64,000 bases of DNA from Anaerotardibacter muris (GTDB lineage Bacteria > Actinomycetota > Coriobacteriia > Coriobacteriales > Eggerthellaceae), in contig NZ_CALPCD010000006.1 in NCBI RefSeq assembly GCF_943192915.1, positions 1-64,000 of the forward strand, written 5' to 3'. Position numbers and translations under genes: made by a program. Within the stretch, counting starts at the first letter, position 1; each line of letters opens with the position of its first letter. Below are positions 54,567 through 63,150 of this stretch, piece by piece. The notes beneath the pieces are model-generated. The model saw only the letters and a list, made by a program, of their open reading frames with translations, ran no database searches and was not told where the DNA came from.

Positions 54567-56828
54567 ATGCGAGCACTATATCTACTGCGAGGAGCACCGG
54601 GATCGGGCAAAAGTACTTGGATTCGCGAGAACGGATACGAACCTCTTACTGTTTGCCCTGATTCGTTGCGGCTTGCGGAGGCGGGTCTTGAGTTCGATGT
54701 GGGCGGCAAGCCTTCTATATCTCAGCGAAGTGACAAGGCGGTGTGGCATAAGGTCGGAGAGCTAGTTCAGGCCCGCATGCAGAAGGGGCTTACTACTATC
54801 CTTGATTCGACTATGGCTGACATGCACGATTCATCGCGATTTCGAAATCTTGCCGAATCGTATCGTTATAGGGTTTATGTAGTGGATTTTACTACGATCG
54901 GGATGGCTGAGTGCGAAAAACGCAATCACAAGCGTGCGCAGTACAGCCAGGTGCCAGAGTACTCTATCGGAAGGATGTATACCAAGTTCAAAAGATCGGC
55001 CGTGCCAAAGTCCATTCCGGTGCTCACGCCTGACGAGGCCAAGCAGCAGATTGACGAGCCTACGCTCCATAACGTAGATGAATATGTGGCTATTAATTTC
55101 ATAGGCGACATCCACGGATGCTATACCGCGCTTATGGACCTGCTGAAGGGTATCGGGGGTAATTCCGAAGACGACTTCCTTAACGAGGATGAGCTTTACG
55201 TTTTCTTGGGAGACTATCTTGATCGAGGTATAGAGAACGCGCAAGTCCTTGACTATCTTATGCGCATTTCATCTAGGAAGAATGTGCGCCTTCTTGAGGG
55301 TAATCATGAAAAAACATTGGCTTTGTGGGCGAATTCTGGGGAAGGTCGTGGAGCAGATTTTGAAAAGACGCGAAACCAAATCGAAGGGGCAGCCATCGAA
55401 CCCAAAAAGGTTCGCCAGTTCATTCGCCGCCTTGGTCAGTTTGGCTATTATGAGTATCGCGAGAAGAAGATCTTTGCTTGCCATGGGGGTATTTCCTGCA
55501 TCCCTGATCCTTTCGGCTATGTTTCGGCTCATGATCTAATCAATGGCTTTGGCGTCTATAAGGACATCGATAAAGTGGAAGAAGTCTGGGAAGACTTCTC
55601 CCGGAGTAGTGGAATCGTTCTTGTTCATGGCCATCGTGCTAATAGTAACGGGAGTTTTCATCCCTATGAACGAGTCTATTGTCTCGAAGGAGGAGTGGAG
55701 CACGGTGGTGAAATAAGGTGTGTCCGTTTTCAGGGTGGCGAGATCACCACAGTGGAGATAGAGAACAAGGTGTTTCATGTCGATTCAGATTCATCTGATC
55801 CTGCGCAGAACAACGAGGACGATGTTGCCCACGTTGTTGCAGCTCTCCGCGCCAATAACTGTATTATCGAAAAGCGATTTGACGAAGTTTCGAGCTTCAA
55901 CTTTTCAGATAAGGCGTTCCTGAAGGGTAAATGGAACAGTCAGACCATTCGTGCGCGCGGACTTTTCATCGACACTGAGGCAAATAAGATCAAGGCGCGC
56001 TCTTATGACAAGTTCTTCAACTTGGAGGAGCGGCCAGAAACATCGCTGCGCGAGCTTAGCAAAAGCCTTCGGTTTCCGGTTGACATTTATTTGAAAGAAA
56101 ACGGCTATTTGGGAATATGCGCCAGTGATGGTAAAGATGGTTTGTTTGTTGCATCGAAGACCACTCCGAAAAGCGAGCATGCTCAGCGATTTGCGCTGCG
56201 GCTAGAATCACGGCTAGGAGGAAGAGTTGCTGAATTTTCTAGATATCTGGAAGACAATGATCTATCGGCCGTTTTCGAAGTAATTGAGCCACAGGACAGT
56301 CCGCACATAGTGGAGTATGATGAGCCCCGTTTGGTCATGCTGGCGCTCGTGCGCAACGATATTCATTTCGAGCAGTTGCCATACCTTGAGTTGCGAGATA
56401 TCGCTGATCGGTTTGGCTTTGAATCGAAGCAGCTGCTTGATACAGTAAAGAATTTTAAAGAGTTTTGCGTTTGGGTGAATAATCTTGAAGACGAGGACTG
56501 GACTTTCCGTGGAAAACATATCGAAGGAATTGTAGCGGAGGACAGTTCAGGCTTTATGGTCAAAGTAAAAGGCCAGTGGTATCGAAAATGGAAGTGTGTG
56601 CGGGGTATTTTGCAAGACATTGCTCGACGAGGCCGAAGCTCGAAAAGTGTGACGCTTGGAAGGTACTATAAAGACGCTGATCGTATTTACGAGGCTGCTT
56701 TGGAGTATGGCGGTATGTTTCCAACTCAAAGGAGGGGACGAATGGGGTTATGTGCGCCGCCAAGGGCAGAGAATGTGATTGCATTTCGCAACTGGTATGA
56801 AGCCGAGTATCTACCAAAGCACCCTTGA
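54567..56828 (+). CDS. RNA end-repair enzyme: kinase, phosphatase and ligase in one chain
   Basis: This 753-residue protein has three domains. A polynucleotide kinase P-loop (GAPGSGKS, 9-16) with a following CPDSLR block heals 5' ends. A calcineurin-like phosphatase at about 175-400 has GDIHG (180-184), GDYLDRG (215-221), GNHE (245-248) and a later HGH, and heals 3' ends. A nucleotidyltransferase at about 430-745 has RSYDKFFN followed by the motif I lysine in KENG (Lys510), as in fungal Trl1-type RNA ligases. ATG 54567 is chosen for its AGAGGA site; the longer frame is unsupported. It is related to bacterial Pnkp but has a Trl1/Rnl1-like ligase, and no Hen1 methyltransferase gene is nearby. 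Confidence 0.85.
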   Translation: MRALYLLRGAPGSGKSTWIRENGYEPLTVCPDSLRLAEAGLEFDVGGKPSISQRSDKAVWHKVGELVQARMQKGLTTILDSTMADMHDSSRFRNLAESYRYRVYVVDFTTIGMAECEKRNHKRAQYSQVPEYSIGRMYTKFKRSAVPKSIPVLTPDEAKQQIDEPTLHNVDEYVAINFIGDIHGCYTALMDLLKGIGGNSEDDFLNEDELYVFLGDYLDRGIENAQVLDYLMRISSRKNVRLLEGNHEKTLALWANSGEGRGADFEKTRNQIEGAAIEPKKVRQFIRRLGQFGYYEYREKKIFACHGGISCIPDPFGYVSAHDLINGFGVYKDIDKVEEVWEDFSRSSGIVLVHGHRANSNGSFHPYERVYCLEGGVEHGGEIRCVRFQGGEITTVEIENKVFHVDSDSSDPAQNNEDDVAHVVAALRANNCIIEKRFDEVSSFNFSDKAFLKGKWNSQTIRARGLFIDTEANKIKARSYDKFFNLEERPETSLRELSKSLRFPVDIYLKENGYLGICASDGKDGLFVASKTTPKSEHAQRFALRLESRLGGRVAEFSRYLEDNDLSAVFEVIEPQDSPHIVEYDEPRLVMLALVRNDIHFEQLPYLELRDIADRFGFESKQLLDTVKNFKEFCVWVNNLEDEDWTFRGKHIEGIVAEDSSGFMVKVKGQWYRKWKCVRGILQDIARRGRSSKSVTLGRYYKDADRIYEAALEYGGMFPTQRRGRMGLCAPPRAENVIAFRNWYEAEYLPKHP

Positions 56829-56976
56829 AGAAAATAGCGGGAGCTCTTAGAAAAAGGAAGAGCGAATAAAAACGATAGACTGATCTGCTTAAAAGTGGTG
56901 GGGAATTTGCTCCTCATCACTTTTCATATTCTTGTCCTACATCAACGCCAGGATTCGTGTGGTGATGGAGGATGGA

Positions 56977-58143
56977 ATGAATATTGCTCAACATCTTAAT
57001 GAAGAGCATCTTTCTCTGCTTGAGCGAGGTACGCCGGTTTTGTTGCCGGATATCAATCGATCAGTTAGCAACATGAGCGTTGACGATAACTGTCTTCGCT
57101 TGGGATTTGATTCTGTTTGGGGATTATCTCGCGAAGAGGTAGGGGCTATTCTGCATGAGCGCGAAAATGCTCCATTCAATGGGCTTTGTGACTTTCTGGG
57201 CAGGATCCCTCGTATTCATAGAAACAATGATGGTCTTACGAATCTCATTCGCTGCGGCGCTTTCGATTCTTTTGGGCAAACTCGAACATCTTTGCTCAAT
57301 TGGAACTGCGGAGAAGACCCGCAAAGGACGCTAGAATTGCTTGACGAATATTGGGACTGCGAGATGCAGCTGTCGGCGGGATCTGAAATCTCAGTTGAGG
57401 ATCCAGTAGTACCGAAGCCGATGTTTCGGGTTTTTTCTCAGATTGAAAAAAGAATTACTTGTAGGGAGATACATGAGACAGCATGGCTCATGCGGGAGAT
57501 GGAAAACCAAGCATTGCTGGATCATCCTGTTGAGATTCAGCTTGCTCCCTACAAAAAGGCTCTTAGAATTCAGCACTCTGAGCGCTCGAAAGACAATGCC
57601 TTGGTTTGCTATGGGCGAATTAGTCGAATCGAAGGAGTATATGATGTTGACGAACTTACGAAACGTAAGGGATATATTGTCAACGCGACTTTTGAAGACG
57701 CATATCGTGCAGATAGGATTCGATTCGTTTTGACAAAGAAAGCCTTCAAAGGGCTTCATCTATGCGAAGGCTGTCTTGTGAGGATTCGCGTAAGTCCCAA
57801 AAGCTCATCTGGCGGCGCTGTTTCAATTGAGTCTATCAAGCGTATGCCTCCAGCGCGCGAGATGATGAAGAAAGCAACTGTAACGCTGAAGGCACAGGAG
57901 TTGACTAGTGTGAGGGCCTATCGATTGAAAACCGCGCTGGAGTATTGCTCAGGGATGGATTCTGTGTGCTTAAATATCGTTTGTACGGATGGTTCGTTTA
58001 GTGCTGAACTTCCGGTTAGAGTGAATACGGGCTACGCTCCATTTCGTGCCTATTTGCACGAAATCTTCGGCAACATTAAGATTGATGTAACCTTTGATGA
58101 AGATATTTACGATCCATTATGCAGTCTTAGCAAGGTAGCTTGA
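56977..58143 (+). CDS. Freestanding DnaE C-terminal-like protein (HhH plus OB-like region)
   Basis: This 388-residue protein matches the part of DNA polymerase III alpha that follows the catalytic palm: VLLPDINRS, a GLSREEVGAIL helix-hairpin-helix region, FNGLCDFLGRI and LIRCGAFDSFGQTRTSLL. The region near 185-330 could hold the OB fold. The PHP and polymerase domains are absent, and no upstream frame contains them. ATG 56977 has GGAGG 5 bases upstream, so the gene appears to be translated rather than a dead remnant. It could be a decayed polymerase, or a DNA-binding accessory factor in the style of ImuA/ImuB partners (speculative). Confidence 0.7.
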   Translation: MNIAQHLNEEHLSLLERGTPVLLPDINRSVSNMSVDDNCLRLGFDSVWGLSREEVGAILHERENAPFNGLCDFLGRIPRIHRNNDGLTNLIRCGAFDSFGQTRTSLLNWNCGEDPQRTLELLDEYWDCEMQLSAGSEISVEDPVVPKPMFRVFSQIEKRITCREIHETAWLMREMENQALLDHPVEIQLAPYKKALRIQHSERSKDNALVCYGRISRIEGVYDVDELTKRKGYIVNATFEDAYRADRIRFVLTKKAFKGLHLCEGCLVRIRVSPKSSSGGAVSIESIKRMPPAREMMKKATVTLKAQELTSVRAYRLKTALEYCSGMDSVCLNIVCTDGSFSAELPVRVNTGYAPFRAYLHEIFGNIKIDVTFDEDIYDPLCSLSKVA

Positions 58144-58206
58144 TTCGGGATTCTGGGGTTCGCGGGTATCTTGGTTACTTGTTTTCAGGGGGCACTCGGT
58201 TTGTCT

Positions 58207-59070
58207 TTATTCTGGTTGAAGGAAGGCTATTCCGCGTGTGTTCGGCCAGTCGTTTCCAAACCAACTGGGGCTGAATAGGATGATGGTTTTTCGCTGCTTC
58301 GTTGCGTAATCAATAGTGTAAAATGCGCCACTCTTCTCTACGTTTTCGTCCTCGTTGTCAACAAACGCGACAACGATATCAGCACAATCGACCATATATC
58401 TATCCCGCGCGAGGAATGCTTGAGTGCGGCTTTTCTCATGGGATACAACGTGCGCAATTGCTGCTTGGTCTTGTAGATCTTTGATACGTTGGTTGCCTTT
58501 GTTGTGCCCTTCGAATGGGATAGCGATCTCTAACTCCGCAGGGAGCCATTCTTCTGGAACTCCGTCCCAGATTTTTGCGGTTTCTAAGTACTCGTTGCTC
58601 TCTAGGACGGTCTCGGCGGCGATAGTGTCGAAACCCTCTGCGTTACCTGCGATGTAGCGACTAACCCCATGAAGGCTCAAGTTGTCAATTAGTGATCTTA
58701 GGGTGTCTTTAAGCTTACGTGTGCGAGGGTCTTCCTCGTCAGTGAGCCAGGGGACCCTTTTTGGTCTGTGGCCCGTGAAGCAGCATGTCGGCCCTTTGTC
58801 ATTTTCTGCTGATATTTTCGATGCGATGGCCCCAGAAATATCTGCTAAGTATTGCCGCAGTTCCTGCTTCTCCATGAAATTATCCAAAGTCTTTTGTCCG
58901 CCATTGAGGGGTATGGCTAGTGTGAAGTCGCCGAATTCATTGACAAAACCCTCACTGCAGTCTGGATTGTTTTCCAGCGCTGCCTTGATGCCATCGAGAA
59001 GGGCCTCGATATCTTCTTTCCTAGGCTCATTGCTAGAATCTGCTGAATTGAATGCTTGATCGTTGCTCAT
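58207..59070 (-). CDS. SLOG/YpsA-like nucleotide-binding protein
   Basis: This 287-residue protein has a 90-residue helical N-terminal part, then a DUF1273/YpsA-type SLOG domain starting at CCFTGHRPKR (96-105). IAGNAEGFDTIAAE and ADIVVAFVDNEDE mark the Rossmann-like nucleotide site. SLOG proteins bind nucleotide-derived ligands and are common in stress, division and defence loci. AGGAGATG precedes the ATG. It follows the 59098-59796 gene by 27 bases on the same strand, so they are likely co-transcribed. Confidence 0.78.
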   Translation of the reverse strand: MSNDQAFNSADSSNEPRKEDIEALLDGIKAALENNPDCSEGFVNEFGDFTLAIPLNGGQKTLDNFMEKQELRQYLADISGAIASKISAENDKGPTCCFTGHRPKRVPWLTDEEDPRTRKLKDTLRSLIDNLSLHGVSRYIAGNAEGFDTIAAETVLESNEYLETAKIWDGVPEEWLPAELEIAIPFEGHNKGNQRIKDLQDQAAIAHVVSHEKSRTQAFLARDRYMVDCADIVVAFVDNEDENVEKSGAFYTIDYATKQRKTIILFSPSWFGNDWPNTRGIAFLQPE

Positions 59071-59097
59071 CTTTCATCTCCTGTTTGTTCTAAAAGC

Positions 59098-59796
59098 CTA
59101 AAAATATCGATCCATACTTGCTCTGAAGACTCTCTGAATAGTATAGGAGTGCTTTTTAGCCCAGGTGTCCACGGCTCTTTCTTCGTCTGGATCCTCAAAG
59201 AGCTTTGGTGGGTTTTCCATACTCTTCTTAAGTTCATCCAGGTACTGTTCAAGACCTCTCATACCCTCTGCCATGGCTGTTTCCTGTTCTTGGGGATTTC
59301 CGGTCATGTCAATATCGAGCCTTAGACCAAGATTCATCGTTCTTTCAAGGGTGTGATCTTCGTAGTTTACTAGGCAAACATGCTGCACCTTGCCGTCCTT
59401 TTCGATAACGAGCGGAACGTAGCCCTTCAGGTCTCGCGACATGATGATCTCTTCGTTGAAATCTTGCTCTGCTGCTGCCGCCTGAGCAAGCGCGATAAAG
59501 GGTGTTTCGGCAATGGCGAAAGAGTAGGACTCCACAGCGTCGTTTAGTTCCTTGACTTCTTCGGGGAATTCGTATTCGCACTTTAGGTCTACTTCTGGAT
59601 TGTTGAGTCGAATGCAGCCTCCGTATTGCCACAATAACATGATGGCGGCTTCGACGGGCTTAATTTCTTTGATCTTGGTGAAGATATCTTCAGGAATGAC
59701 GCCCTCAAGCTCTTCGCAGAGTGTATTGAACAGCTCTCGGGTTTCGGTATCATTCTCGAGTTTCTGTTCGTTGCTGTTTTCAATATCGTCTTTCAC
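59098..59796 (-). CDS. Hypothetical protein upstream of the SLOG gene
   Basis: This 232-residue acidic protein is rich in Glu and Asp with no recognised domain. It starts at GTG with AAGGAGG upstream. A helical C-terminal region (about 160-232) contains GLEQYLDELKKSMENPP. As first gene of a two-gene unit with the SLOG protein it may be a partner of that protein, but there is no direct evidence. Confidence 0.6.
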   Translation of the reverse strand: MKDDIENSNEQKLENDTETRELFNTLCEELEGVIPEDIFTKIKEIKPVEAAIMLLWQYGGCIRLNNPEVDLKCEYEFPEEVKELNDAVESYSFAIAETPFIALAQAAAAEQDFNEEIIMSRDLKGYVPLVIEKDGKVQHVCLVNYEDHTLERTMNLGLRLDIDMTGNPQEQETAMAEGMRGLEQYLDELKKSMENPPKLFEDPDEERAVDTWAKKHSYTIQRVFRASMDRYF

Positions 59797-59993
59797 TGTA
59801 GCCTCCTTGTGATGTGTCCTTTATGAACTGGCCTTTATGAACCGGCCCACGTTTACCCTTTTACCGAGATAAGCGTCTCAAAAATAATGAGTAACTTTTT
59901 ACGCATAGTTTTTTGATAATTCAAGTAGACAACCAACGGCATTTCTTAAAATATAGGAGTGCCGCCAAAAAGAAAGCAACAGGGGAGAACGAA

Positions 59994-60509
59994 ATGGAAG
60001 ATCTCGATACTAATATGGCTCTTGAAGTGGTGCAGGGCTACGCCTCTGCCCTTAACCTTCTTGATGACTATGATCATCAGTGTATTGTTAAGCCTGCGGG
60101 GAGTGAAAGTGTCTATGTCTTGAATTATGAAGAGTGTCGCGAGTTGATCTCGACGCTTCGTTTCGGAAATGAAAGCGATCTTTTTGGTGTTGAAAAAGAT
60201 GATTCTTTCCTAAGCAGCATTGCTGCGGTTTATCAGTCATTTGCTGGCCAAGATCTCTATCCGTCAACTCAAGAAAAAGCAGCGAATTTACTTTATTTCA
60301 TCGTGAAGAATCATTCGTTTCACGATGGAAATAAGCGAATCGCAGCGGTAGTCTTTTTGTATTTCCTTGCTCGAAATGGTCTTCTTTATCGCGGTGGTCG
60401 GAAAAGGGTGAGCGATAGTGCGCTTGTTGCCACTACGATTATGATCGCAGAGTCAAAACCTGAAGAGAAAGAGATCATGGTGTCTTTGGTTATGAATTTT
60501 CTTGCCTAG
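59994..60509 (+). CDS. Fic/Doc family protein
   Basis: This 171-residue protein has a complete Fic active site, HSFHDGNKR (107-115), in the usual HxFxDGNxxR form, which supports transfer of AMP or a related group to a target protein. The N-terminal part (LLDDYDHQ, KPAG, NYEEC) and DLYPSTQEKAANLLYFIVKNH match the Fic domain commonly fused to RhuM-type proteins; here it is freestanding. ATG 59994 is chosen for GGGGAG 6 bases upstream. No antitoxin gene is seen beside it, and no SxxxEG inhibitory helix is visible in its sequence. Confidence 0.85.
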   Translation: MEDLDTNMALEVVQGYASALNLLDDYDHQCIVKPAGSESVYVLNYEECRELISTLRFGNESDLFGVEKDDSFLSSIAAVYQSFAGQDLYPSTQEKAANLLYFIVKNHSFHDGNKRIAAVVFLYFLARNGLLYRGGRKRVSDSALVATTIMIAESKPEEKEIMVSLVMNFLA

Positions 60510-61047
60510 TTTTTAGCTATAGATAGAAGCAGACAAGTGGCATATAGGGGAGTCGGTCGTCTCTTTTCGAATCAAAGTGCACCAAGGGAATCCTACATCC
60601 AAAGAACCTTTGGATGTAGGAGAACATGCTGGAACAACTTGACGTTTCGGTGATAAATCTGTCCAATTGTAAACTTGACACTCTTGTCATGGTCCGAATG
60701 CAGGGAAAGCTTGTCGGAAAATCCTCCCTTTGATTCGATAGCATTTTTCGTGCTTTTTGGGTGAGATCAGTCATGTTCATTATCGTAGGGTTTTGATTGG
60801 AGCGGTATGATATATTTTTCTGTCCCTATGAAATTTATGGTCGCTTTTTGGCCTTTTGTTTTGGCGTCTTATAGGCAAATACAGATAATCTAATTTGGTT
60901 TTCTGATTCGGGCATATGATGAAACAAGTGCGCTTGGTAAGATAATATATGGTCGAAATGATTATGCACTTTTGCTCATATGGGATCTTGTTGGTGCCAA
61001 AAAAGCTTCCTAGAGACAACGTCAGCTTGGAAAGGATAGAACAATTT
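60510..61047. other. Intergenic region with a 14-base-pair palindrome
   Basis: At 60591-60621 a perfect inverted repeat of 14 pairs (arms TCCTACATCCAAAG and CTTTGGATGTAGGA, loop AAC) stands out. It has no T run on either side that would make a good terminator. Minus-strand frames here, such as 60517-60780, carry no recognisable protein and are not called. The AT-rich part after 60780 probably contains the promoter of the restriction gene. Confidence 0.5.
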
Positions 61048-61875
61048 ATGGATTATCAGGATTTTATTAAGCGTCTTGCTGTTTTAATTAAGAAGAATCC
61101 TGGGTTAATGGTCATGACGCTGAGTAATATTTTTACGATGCGACAAATAGGAAACAAAACTCATGGCGATTTGGCAGAAATTGCAGTATCAGAGTTTATA
61201 AACCAATATATGTATGACTACAAATCTACTCATGTTGGGAAGGATCTTTTTCGATCTAAGAATCATGAAGAAGACATTTTAGTAACGAATGAGATTACTG
61301 GAGTGGTATTGCCTGTTAGCTTGAAGGCTTATGGTGTTGGGCCGCTGCAGTTATCAACTGATAAGAATTCCGTTATGTTTCCAAGGCTTGAGCAGGAGGG
61401 AGTTGAAATTACAGATCCCTTAGCGATTGCGAATATTTTTAATCATTTCGCTTTTAAGGGATTTCAATCTATTAACGTTTTGCCTTTGATATACGATGAA
61501 AAGAAGATGCAATGCAATATCATGGTTTTCGATTACGAAAAGGCTATTCAAAACACTATGCGGATTCAAAAAGTAAGTGAAGGAGGTCGTCGAAAGCATC
61601 CAGTTTATCGGTTTTATGATGCTGAAGATAACTACATATGTGAAGTGCGATATGGTGGAGCTTCCGCGAACGCTCTTCAGCGCGGTCTTTGGACCAATAC
61701 GAGGACTGCTTCAGATTATTTCTTTAGCGTATCGGGTGGATGGATAGAATACACCACGAATACTACCCTTTTAGATTTGTTTTCTCATGCTTTAGTCGCT
61801 TCTGAAAAGGGGCACGAATACGCGCTGATTCGTATCGATGAGGATATAACCAGGATTAAGTCTAGCGAGGCGTAA
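61048..61875 (+). CDS. Putative type II restriction endonuclease
   Basis: This 275-residue protein lies 2 bases before an adenine methyltransferase gene on the same strand, the usual layout of a type II restriction-modification pair. A weak PD-(D/E)xK-type signature may be EED at 74-76 with SLK at 91-93 in PVSLKAYG. ATG 61048 follows GGAAAGGA by about 11 bases; an open frame back to ATG 60949 would add 33 residues. I do not recognise a specific enzyme, so its recognition site is unknown. The gene is distinctly AT-rich relative to the core. Confidence 0.68.
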   Translation: MDYQDFIKRLAVLIKKNPGLMVMTLSNIFTMRQIGNKTHGDLAEIAVSEFINQYMYDYKSTHVGKDLFRSKNHEEDILVTNEITGVVLPVSLKAYGVGPLQLSTDKNSVMFPRLEQEGVEITDPLAIANIFNHFAFKGFQSINVLPLIYDEKKMQCNIMVFDYEKAIQNTMRIQKVSEGGRRKHPVYRFYDAEDNYICEVRYGGASANALQRGLWTNTRTASDYFFSVSGGWIEYTTNTTLLDLFSHALVASEKGHEYALIRIDEDITRIKSSEA

Positions 61876-61877
61876 GG

Positions 61878-62999
61878 ATGATTCAAGATGCCCTCTTCGG
61901 AGAACCGAAAATAAGCATTCAAACAGAGGGAATAAAATATGCTGGATCAAAGCTAAAGCTATTGCCAGATATTTTAGGAATCATAAATTCTCTCTCTGCC
62001 AAAACAGTGTGGGATCCGTTTTCAGGGACTACTCGTGTTTCACAGGCTTTATCAAAAAGCGGATATGAAGTTATTTCATCGGATCGTGCAGAGTGGTCAA
62101 AAGTTTTTGCCACTTGCTATCTGATGAACGAAAACGAGCCTGGGTATTACCAAGAGCTGATCGATCACCTTAATAGCATGCCTCCAATTTCTGGCTGGTT
62201 CACTGAAAACTATGGATCAGATAAGCCTTTTTCTGAATGTGGCATAAAACGTCCCTGGCAAAGTAAGAATACCCGAAAATTAGATGCAATACGTGAGGAA
62301 ATAGATAGGCTTGAACTCAGCGAGATCGATAAATCGGTTGCATTGACAAGTTTAATTTTGGCATTGGATAAGGTGGATAGCACATTAGGTCATTTTGCTT
62401 CGTATCTTAAAGACTGGTCTCCTCGTTCGTACAACGATTTGTTTTTGACTGTTCCGCAAATATGGCCTAATTCCGCTTCCCGAAATAGGGTTTTATGTGG
62501 GGATGTCTTTGATTTAACTAAATACGTCACCGCGGATGTTGCTTATTTGGATCCCCCTTATGGGTCGAATAACGAGAAGATGCCGCCTTCTCGAGTCAGA
62601 TACGCATCTTACTATCATATTTGGACAACAATTTGTCTTAATGACAAGCCGGATCTATTCGGAAAAGCAAATAGGCGCAAAGACACTTCAGACACTGTTG
62701 CAGGATCTGTTTTTGAAGAATTTAGAAAAGACTCTGAGGGCAACTTTATTGCCGTTAAAGCAATTGAGAGACTAATCGAAGAGGTTAATTCCCGATGGGT
62801 TGTTCTTTCGTATAGTTCAGGGGGAAGGGCAACTGCTCAAGAATTGGTTAAGGCGTTATCCGACAACGGCGATATTAAGCTTGTTAAAGAAATTGACTAC
62901 AAGAAAAATGTTATGGCTGAAATGAAATGGACAAATGAGTGGCTAAGTAAGATTGAAGAACCACACAAAGAGTTTTTGTTCTTGCTTGATAAAGGATAA
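61878..62999 (+). CDS. DNA adenine methyltransferase (D12 class)
   Basis: This 373-residue m6A methyltransferase has KYAGSKLKLL (20-29, the D12-class motif X), the SAM-binding DPFSGTTR (46-53, motif I) and the catalytic DPPY (225-228, motif IV). Motif order identifies a Dam-like alpha-group enzyme. It would protect host DNA against the nuclease encoded just upstream. A CGTAAGG site overlaps the end of the nuclease gene. The AT-rich codon use suggests acquisition by transfer. Confidence 0.9.
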   Translation: MIQDALFGEPKISIQTEGIKYAGSKLKLLPDILGIINSLSAKTVWDPFSGTTRVSQALSKSGYEVISSDRAEWSKVFATCYLMNENEPGYYQELIDHLNSMPPISGWFTENYGSDKPFSECGIKRPWQSKNTRKLDAIREEIDRLELSEIDKSVALTSLILALDKVDSTLGHFASYLKDWSPRSYNDLFLTVPQIWPNSASRNRVLCGDVFDLTKYVTADVAYLDPPYGSNNEKMPPSRVRYASYYHIWTTICLNDKPDLFGKANRRKDTSDTVAGSVFEEFRKDSEGNFIAVKAIERLIEEVNSRWVVLSYSSGGRATAQELVKALSDNGDIKLVKEIDYKKNVMAEMKWTNEWLSKIEEPHKEFLFLLDKG

Positions 63000-63150
63000 G
63001 AAACAATTTGAATAATGCTGTTTCATGGGAAATAGGTTATTCAGAATCCGAGACACAAGAAGCTGCTCTTGTGTATTAAGGATTAAGGGGTGTGAAAATT
63101 CTTCTGGAGTTAGATGGCAAATGGGCTGCAAAACTTTTTCATATCGTAAA

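Noticed and set aside
60517..60780. 87-codon minus-strand frame
   Set aside because: It runs through the palindrome, and another minus-strand frame in the same place looks equally protein-like but lacks a start. It may be a gene remnant, but nothing supports a call.
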